From contig CALKWP010000197.1 in NCBI GenBank assembly GCA_938004075.1, positions 1-15,885 of the forward strand: DNA of 15,885 nt, written 5' to 3'. Within the stretch, counting starts at the first letter, position 1. Each line of letters starts with the position of its first letter. Under the pieces are notes generated by a model that worked only from the letters and a program-made list of their open reading frames with translations, searched no databases and had not been told where the DNA came from. This stretch comes from an uncultured Methanomassiliicoccales archaeon (GTDB lineage Archaea > Thermoplasmatota > Thermoplasmata > SG8-5). A program made the position numbers and the translations under genes. Positions 13,301 through 15,885 of the stretch are shown piece after piece.

Positions 13301-15885
13301 CTGCGTTTTACACCAATGTGGCCAGCACACCCTGGCCCCCAGTGAACGCAACCTTGGATACGCTGGTCATCGACCCCACCGCCGTCCTGAACAAATGGGC
13401 CCCGGCACAGGCGAACACCGGCCAGCAATTCACATATTACCTGAACTACACAATCGGCGGAACTGACTGGGCATACAATGTTTGGATAAACGACACGCTT
13501 CCTGCAGGCGTGACATTCGTCAGCTCTTCCATGCCGTTCAGCTATAACATCGGCCAGGTATACGGCTGGTCCCTGGGTAACCTACCAAACGGTGCAAGCG
13601 GTTCCATCGCAATAACCGTTCGGGTCACTGCCGCATCAGGAATCCTTGTGAACAATGCTTTGCTCGAATTCCAGAATGGCTGGAGGCAGATGCCAGATGT
13701 GCCCGCGAGCGCATCCACGGCAATCCGCAACCCTGTTCTCACAATGGAAAAGACCGCCCCGGCGACTGCAGTGGCAGGCCAAACTATCACTTACACCATC
13801 ACATTGAGCAACACCGGCGATGACCGGGCGTACAATGTGATTGTGACAGAATCATACCCGATTGGCGTCTCGTTCGTTTCCGCATTGCCCGTGCCAACTT
13901 CGGGAAACAATGTATGGAACCTCCAGACGATTTACAGCGGACCCATGGCTCCGGGAGCAATAGTGAATATAACAATCACCGTCCAAATCGGCAACACCGT
14001 AACCTGGGACCTCGTCAACAACGTGGCAGCGACCTGGGAAAACGCAGCTGGCGCAACAATGACGCCGCTTGCGGACCAGGCTACCACCGAGATACTGGCG
14101 CCGGACATGAGCATCACCAAGACCGGTCCTGCTTCAGCGACATACTGGCAGCAGATAACCTACACAATAACCTACATCAACAACGGCGACGCACCAGCAC
14201 ATAACATCTGGATTAACGACCTTCTCCCGCCTGGCGTTACCCTGGTGAGCGCATCCACAAGCTGGTTCATAGGCACAGTCAATCCCGGAGCAAGCGGCTC
14301 AGTGACCGTCACGGTGCGCATAGAACCCACAGCTCCAGGTTCGATAACCAACTGGGTTACCCTGACTTATGAGAACTCTGCGGGAATAACATACCCTGAT
14401 GAAACTGCTTCCTGGACCACGACAATCCTCTATCCGCTGATGACACTTGACAAGACCGCTCCTGCAACAGCAAACACAGGCGAGACTATCACCTATGTTC
14501 TAACTTACAGGAACACAGGAACTGCAGCAGCTGCAAACATCACAGTGACCGAAATCTATCATCCTGGCATCACATACGTCAGCGCAGTACCGGCCCCGAC
14601 CAGCGGCAACAATGTCTGGGCAATGCCGAATGTCGCTCCAGGTGCATCCGGAACAATTACTATCACCGTTCGCGTAATAGCACTCTCCGGCTGGATAAAC
14701 AACAGCGCTGTGCTGGCTTACACGACACAGTACGGCAATCCGATGCCGGGCGACGTTGCATATGCTCCGACCCAGATCATCAACCCGCTGATGACACTGA
14801 CGAAGACTGCTCCGTCCAGCGCCCAACGCGGCGACACGATAATCTACACGTTGACTTACACCAATGTCGGCAATGATGTGGCATACAACGTGATGATAAC
14901 TGAGACTTACCCTGCCGGCGTTACATTCGTTCTTGCATTGCCCCCATCAACTAGCGGCAACAATGTCTGGGACATCGGAAGCGTTGCACCTGGCGCTTCG
15001 GCAACCATAACCATATGGGTGACTGTCAACATGAACGCCACGACATCCCTGGCTAACTTCGCATCCCTGGCTTACCGCAATGATGCGGGAATCCAGCAGC
15101 CCGCGGTGAACGCAACGGCAATCACCGCCATCGGAGACCCCTTAATGACCATTGACAAGACCGGCCCCGCAACTGCTTCTGTTGGTACAGATATCGTTTA
15201 TTCAATATACTATTATAATGCGGGCGATGGCCTGGCAACCGATGTGACTGTAACAGAAGTTTACGACCCGTTCGTGAGCTTTGTCAGCGCAGTTCCAGCT
15301 CCGATATTTGGCAATAATGTTTGGACTATCGGAAATGTGAACCCCGGGCAGGGCGGATGGATAAACGTCACTGTCCATGTCCTGTCAAACGCAACAGTCA
15401 TCGTGAACTGGGCGCATCTGGACTACCGGAATGCGGCTGGAACGCAACAGCCCAGGGTCAGCGACAACCATCTGACAGGCATAACCGGTCCGTTCCTGAC
15501 TGTCGATAAGGCAGCCCCGGCAATTGCGAACACCGGCCAAACGATCACATACACCATCACTATAACCAACCTTGGCGATGGCCCGGCTGAGAATGTCTGG
15601 GTCAATGAATCTTACCCGCTTGGCGCCCAATTCTCAAGCGCAATTCCAGCACCAATTGCCGGCTCAAACAATGCCACCTGGTACTTCACAACGATTGCCG
15701 CCGGAGCGACCGTCACAATCACAATAAATGTGGCCGTTCAGGTATCCGCAGTGGGAACCCTGGTGAACTCTGTTGTCGTGAACTACGAGAACTCCGAGGG
15801 CGTGTCATGGCCGGAGATAAGTGATACTGCCGAGACTCTGGTAAATGACCCCTATGTTATCATCACAAAGATTGGTCCTGCCACA
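4330..15885 (+). CDS. Giant zinc-ribbon, single-pass membrane protein with DUF11 repeat stalk (partial, at least 3852 aa)
   Basis: One uninterrupted frame runs from ATG 4330 to the last base: 3852 codons, no stop, C-terminus outside the window. Residues 19-245 hold five zinc ribbons, each with two CxxC pairs, separated by acidic linkers (~78-121 and ~180-221). There is no cleavable signal peptide. A helix at ~273-292 preceded by RKK suggests the N-terminus is cytoplasmic and the rest outside. Two CBM9/DOMON-like domains follow (IDGAFGDW at 304-311, IDGAFADW at 591-598), the second interrupted by a Thr/Pro/Arg-rich linker (~662-710). Then come a carboxypeptidase-regulatory-like domain (~838-920), an FN3-like domain (~925-1025), an Ig-like domain (~1026-1130), another regulatory-like domain (~1138-1235), and from ~1236 onwards DUF11/TIGR01451-type repeats. 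About 40 N-x-S/T sequons occur in the repeats, and only five cysteines in the whole ectodomain. The role is inferred as a surface stalk or adhesin-like protein; ligand and partners of the ribbons are unknown. Confidence 0.93.
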   Translation, partial: MSKKNLDNQGDGGGKTVQCPICGAENAKGAAECTECSFTFEVEQPADSITCAECGAELPVGTDSCFICGAEVKPVESKPAEAGSDDWDLGVVGGDSISAEAIPEEPESAVAETEAPQELGDNQFPCPSCGNPVDAGTSKCKNCNSELPEMFSCPKCQSLIAKDSKSCPECYAKLRNGILMEDKIPESAPVVVEAEEPLEELMPVEETEEVVEETTEVFESPQVFGIECPFCQAITNPSEDICPECGMPLIEEEKKDKQPTIIRKKEEPDWYRMIAIGVVIVLLISGILPFAVPLPHVDRVQIRIDGAFGDWDRVTGQNDTTIAELPSSVDLVNYKILTDAFNLYAFYELRGTAFGDIDGNTARVFLDIDQNQDTGYSIMGIGADYQVRVFGHNGIVDSSSCLRFDMSRPTNDFNGFVTAAPSVPHTAQSSQDADKFEVRVSLDDLGITPAQPVTAVFYMADSLGNWDHSDTPLASQGSVLLVKQSSLVPVSGLLQGTSAQALSLELRVIGRPVSIAGITVPDCTVPQYATSMASDSIQFINLTTNAATPVAGALIHREAAASNFDVENTQVVVIGQGAYAYARSAPAAIAIDGAFADWTGKGLQLDDATDDQKAKNALDSIDDPGLDMLSQSTQLENNRLNILVETAGDIFAGMWVPELEESYVATTPTQTRASDGQGKTYTEPPVTRTRQTTSIQRPADKPEKTGEGKIRVFIDSGAGNAGYLINGINADYLVEVMGQDGKVTRSLMYRYDGTDQNMESWMQITANPHGASSGSRVELAVPLSSFSSVANNASAVIQLVDWNMNGDVADITAWDVFQNGDRFGTRGQSLPETQFLPGHIKGSVKDGSNNFIEGVTVVLRDSSNRFTTDITSNIEYNYMIAQEISAGQTVTLYANDGLNYGTGTAIMPSGTATNHCNLSIDTPLPGRAPVNLEAKMYGTGVGLTWDAGTAPDMFNIFRTDRTTSYGGNNGVGRYYGVKMATIDGTITEYMDTTAVQDVTYYYFIESVQGTDRHYSQEASVFADYDSVPQIQHVPFTEYFASLVPVKATIEDEGGIQSAAVYYRKDSDSSWTEAPMTLSSGDITSGEWKVWLSVENDKSGVPYQYYIMADDGSNIGLFGGPGFPYPEPLDFIATAYSDPYPIYGHVYWNGTPDVPVPGASVMVSWVNRSGVVTPFPLPVTTDAQGQYTVDLMDYDQNSIVWANASIGAHRGYNSTQVSVAGLGGGELVNVYLQAPAISVDKTAPATAAPSQNIVYTITVTSTGNTTAYNINVTESYPPTWVIVGASVPPATFSNNVWIIPSLTPGETYVITINVQIDPAAPFNATVFNNVTATWTNYTGANWGTVSDMASTLITGGIADLEIAKSAPATVNPGGSMTYTIRYWNNGTIPATNVWINETYPAGVNFVAATPVPSNPGAGDNVWYFASIAAGASGWINISVTVSASIPAGTVLNNTVLAQYDVQPDEAATAVTTVIDPAMTIIKTGPSIANAAQQITYRITYWNNGTDWAHSVVITDTYPAGVTFVSSIPAPTVAPGTWAIGSIAPGGSNSIDVTVLIAPSVAIGTVLTNRVDLTYSNFFVPRLTVTAFWNTTIVGPTLIFTKTAPATANAGQVIMYTITVTNLGNEEARNVWVEETYPAGVTFMNANPPPTIGNNRWLIGTLLSAESRTIFINVTVNAGFTGVLDNVAKLDYTDDNSIAQPSKWANATTVVDNPFIVVDKTGPTSANHGETIMYTIIVQNTGTDIAYNVSMTETYPASMLFVNSNPVPTVPNTVWNLGNLNPGESRTIFINLTIQAAAISPLVNQVSVAYRDAAAQNLGPATDSWTTSIIDPIVSITKNAPANANSDQDISYTISYQNTGNDWARNVVITESYPAGVTFVSANPLPTSGNNVWNIGDLAPGASGTITITVHVNAAVASGTTLMNWAYLNHTNHAGIIQPTLSDSAATLINNPFMVFTKTAPATANPGEIITYTLSYQNTGSAPAIGVVVEETYPAGLTFISAIPAPTVPNFRWVLGDIPAGVSGTITITVQIGATFTGTLFNHAWLNYSNQAGMDYTRYASAEVTVTQPIMTVSKIAPLNANPGETIMYTIFYENIGSETAYNVTITEIYPANVTFLNANPAPTSGNNVWVINNVSAGTNGTIFINVTISAAAEGLLWNQVTLVYEDMENNSMPQETADAVTILTGPYVTIDKLAPAEANAGETFVYTLKITNWGTDTAYNLEVSETYPAWITVIGSNPAASFGNNVWNIASLDANETVWINITVSVSQFVPIGTSLQNIVNLAYENVAGVASSSSDSATTVIVGPIVLMDKTAPATANTGQTITYTINWQVFGTDIAYNVYINETYPAGVTYQNAVPAPTSGNNVWALGDLTPGTSGTITITVLVTAPSGVLTNTAVLEHTNGFIQMPVIIDSAITTITNPLMQISKTAPAQAAPGQVITYTVNYQNFGTDWAYNVIITETYPAGVTFVSAIPAPTSGNNVWVLGSIVGGGSGTITITVQVNSGATGTLLNSVALAYNNSAMAMTPVNDTATTDIIDCLFTLSKHGPAQANTGQTFTYWLNYTNLGTAPAYDVMITEVYPAGVTFLGAIPGPTSGNNMWIFPVINPGFSGSIAITVRVNNAASGTLHNFANATGENAGGVQIPVTEATLDTTIIDPFLTIDKTGTPTAVPGQQITYTITVTNTGTSPALDVWVSETYPVGFAYVSSSILPWNPGTGDNIWHFASIPASGSVSFTITVQIPSNANGPYTNTVVADYENGFRDMAQVSDSLVTTISGPYVAIDKTGPTQANNGQTITYTLMITNIGGAIAMNVWVNDTLPAGVTFVSSSLPFNYNIGFVYGWNVGNLNPGASWSVNIVVQITSDSVITNIATVQYTDVANTQVFTNTDSLTTQIYGPQLTITKAGPAQANTGEIFTYTITVVNNGQDSAANVVITETYPAGVTYQSSTCLYPGAVLIGTTNWNIPLIPIGDTVTISITVRVNDDAAGILHNSVTAFYTNVASTPWPPVNATLDTLVIDPTAVLNKWAPAQANTGQQFTYYLNYTIGGTDWAYNVWINDTLPAGVTFVSSSMPFSYNIGQVYGWSLGNLPNGASGSIAITVRVTAASGILVNNALLEFQNGWRQMPDVPASASTAIRNPVLTMEKTAPATAVAGQTITYTITLSNTGDDRAYNVIVTESYPIGVSFVSALPVPTSGNNVWNLQTIYSGPMAPGAIVNITITVQIGNTVTWDLVNNVAATWENAAGATMTPLADQATTEILAPDMSITKTGPASATYWQQITYTITYINNGDAPAHNIWINDLLPPGVTLVSASTSWFIGTVNPGASGSVTVTVRIEPTAPGSITNWVTLTYENSAGITYPDETASWTTTILYPLMTLDKTAPATANTGETITYVLTYRNTGTAAAANITVTEIYHPGITYVSAVPAPTSGNNVWAMPNVAPGASGTITITVRVIALSGWINNSAVLAYTTQYGNPMPGDVAYAPTQIINPLMTLTKTAPSSAQRGDTIIYTLTYTNVGNDVAYNVMITETYPAGVTFVLALPPSTSGNNVWDIGSVAPGASATITIWVTVNMNATTSLANFASLAYRNDAGIQQPAVNATAITAIGDPLMTIDKTGPATASVGTDIVYSIYYYNAGDGLATDVTVTEVYDPFVSFVSAVPAPIFGNNVWTIGNVNPGQGGWINVTVHVLSNATVIVNWAHLDYRNAAGTQQPRVSDNHLTGITGPFLTVDKAAPAIANTGQTITYTITITNLGDGPAENVWVNESYPLGAQFSSAIPAPIAGSNNATWYFTTIAAGATVTITINVAVQVSAVGTLVNSVVVNYENSEGVSWPEISDTAETLVNDPYVIITKIGPAT
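4384..5064 (+). other. Five zinc ribbons in the cytoplasmic part of the giant protein
   Basis: Cysteine quartets by residue: 19/22/33/36, 51/54/65/68, 126/129/140/143, 153/156/167/170 and 228/231/242/245. Each is CxxC - 10 residues - CxxC, typical of short zinc-ribbon families (zinc_ribbon_2 / DZR-like). Ribbons 1-2 and 3-4 are paired; ribbon 5 sits alone close to the membrane. Such ribbons usually mediate protein or nucleic acid contacts, but no partner can be told from sequence. Confidence 0.9.
5146..5205 (+). other. Single transmembrane helix (signal anchor) of the giant protein
   Basis: Residues ~273-292 (MIAIGVVIVLLISGILPFAV) are hydrophobic and uncharged, with RKKEEPDWYR before and PLPHVDR after. 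This is the only convincing membrane span in the visible protein. By the positive-inside rule the zinc ribbons face the cytoplasm. Confidence 0.85.
5221..6840 (+). other. Two CBM9/DOMON-like domains in the giant protein
   Basis: Both copies begin with (I/V)-x-IDGAF-x-DW and continue with a (V/I)RVF(L/I)D strand, a GY-x(2-5)-G-(I/A)-x-ADY turn and a closing strand followed by an acidic 'DW or NW' segment (GNWDHSD at ~463; DWNMNGD at ~801). This is the pattern of family 9 carbohydrate-binding-like sandwiches. Copy 1 spans about residues 300-477 and copy 2 about 589-837, the latter enlarged by a low-complexity linker. Sugar binding is possible but not demonstrated by residues I can identify. Confidence 0.55.
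8026..15885 (+). repeat. Array of 22 full DUF11-type repeats plus a partial 23rd
   Basis: The anchoring lysine of each repeat (consensus KTAPATANxGQTITYTIT) falls at bases 8047, 8416, 8770, 9127, 9481, 9835, 10195, 10546, 10900, 11257, 11605, 11956, 12310, 12670, 13027, 13393, 13750, 14119, 14452, 14803, 15157, 15508 and 15868. Spacing is 111-123 codons, mean about 118. Internal landmarks are NxGxxxAYNVxITETYPAGVTF, PAPTSGNNVW, PGASGTITITV and a closing DxAxTxIxxP. This matches DUF11 (PF01345)/TIGR01451, found in long cell-surface proteins. Repeats differ strongly at DNA level, although short exact stretches exist. Confidence 0.92.

Noticed and set aside
8457..13790. Many minus-strand open frames of 60-260 codons, including one at 12646-13428
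   Set aside because: They recur at the ~355-base period of the plus-strand DUF11 array and repeat the same antisense motif (IVYVI-x-WP-x-LAVAGAVL), the mirror of the KTAPATANxGQTITYTI segment. They have no ribosome sites of their own and are shadows.
8026..15885. Regular spacing read as a CRISPR or DNA-satellite array
   Set aside because: Period is ~355 bases, units are coding and in frame, and DNA identity between most units is low. No 20-40-base constant repeat with spacers is present.

Overview
The window looks like archaeal DNA, most probably from a euryarchaeal or Thermoplasmatota-type lineage (moderate confidence, from style rather than a database match). Three observations support this. 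A very good BRE-TATA element lies upstream of the third gene. The Shine-Dalgarno sequences are of AGGTGA/GAGGAG type. One gene combines several short CxxC zinc ribbons, a single membrane anchor and a very long beta-sandwich ectodomain, a style common in such genomes. Overall GC is mid to high. I see no RNA genes, insertion sequences, integrases or CRISPR arrays.

Layout: three genes, all on the + strand, all for secreted or surface-displayed multidomain proteins. (1) Bases 2-1018 are the 3' end of a gene whose start is outside the window. It shows the tail of an Ig-like domain, an FN3-like domain and two near-identical C-terminal modules. A UUCG-loop hairpin follows at 1031-1050. (2) Bases 1252-4110 encode a 952-residue secreted protein with a signal peptide, Ig-like domains and a C-terminal W-N-rich module pair. 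A second UUCG-loop hairpin follows at 4135-4154. (3) Bases 4330-15885 are one uninterrupted reading frame of 3852 codons that runs off the right end, so the protein is larger still. I read every codon of this frame and found no stop. From the N-terminus it has five four-cysteine zinc ribbons, one transmembrane helix near residues 273-292, two 'IDGAFxDW' CBM9/DOMON-like domains, several Ig/FN3/carboxypeptidase-regulatory-like domains, and then 22 full DUF11-type repeats of about 118 residues plus the start of a 23rd.

The three proteins probably act at the cell envelope. The giant one would be anchored by its single helix, with zinc ribbons in the cytoplasm and a long glycosylated stalk outside. 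The other two are secreted, or presumed so, and have no visible C-terminal membrane anchor. They may be held on the surface through their C-terminal modules, which look related to each other. The most unusual item is the giant protein. It is easily missed because its frame has no stop in the window, and the many minus-strand open frames opposite it are only mirror images of its repeats.
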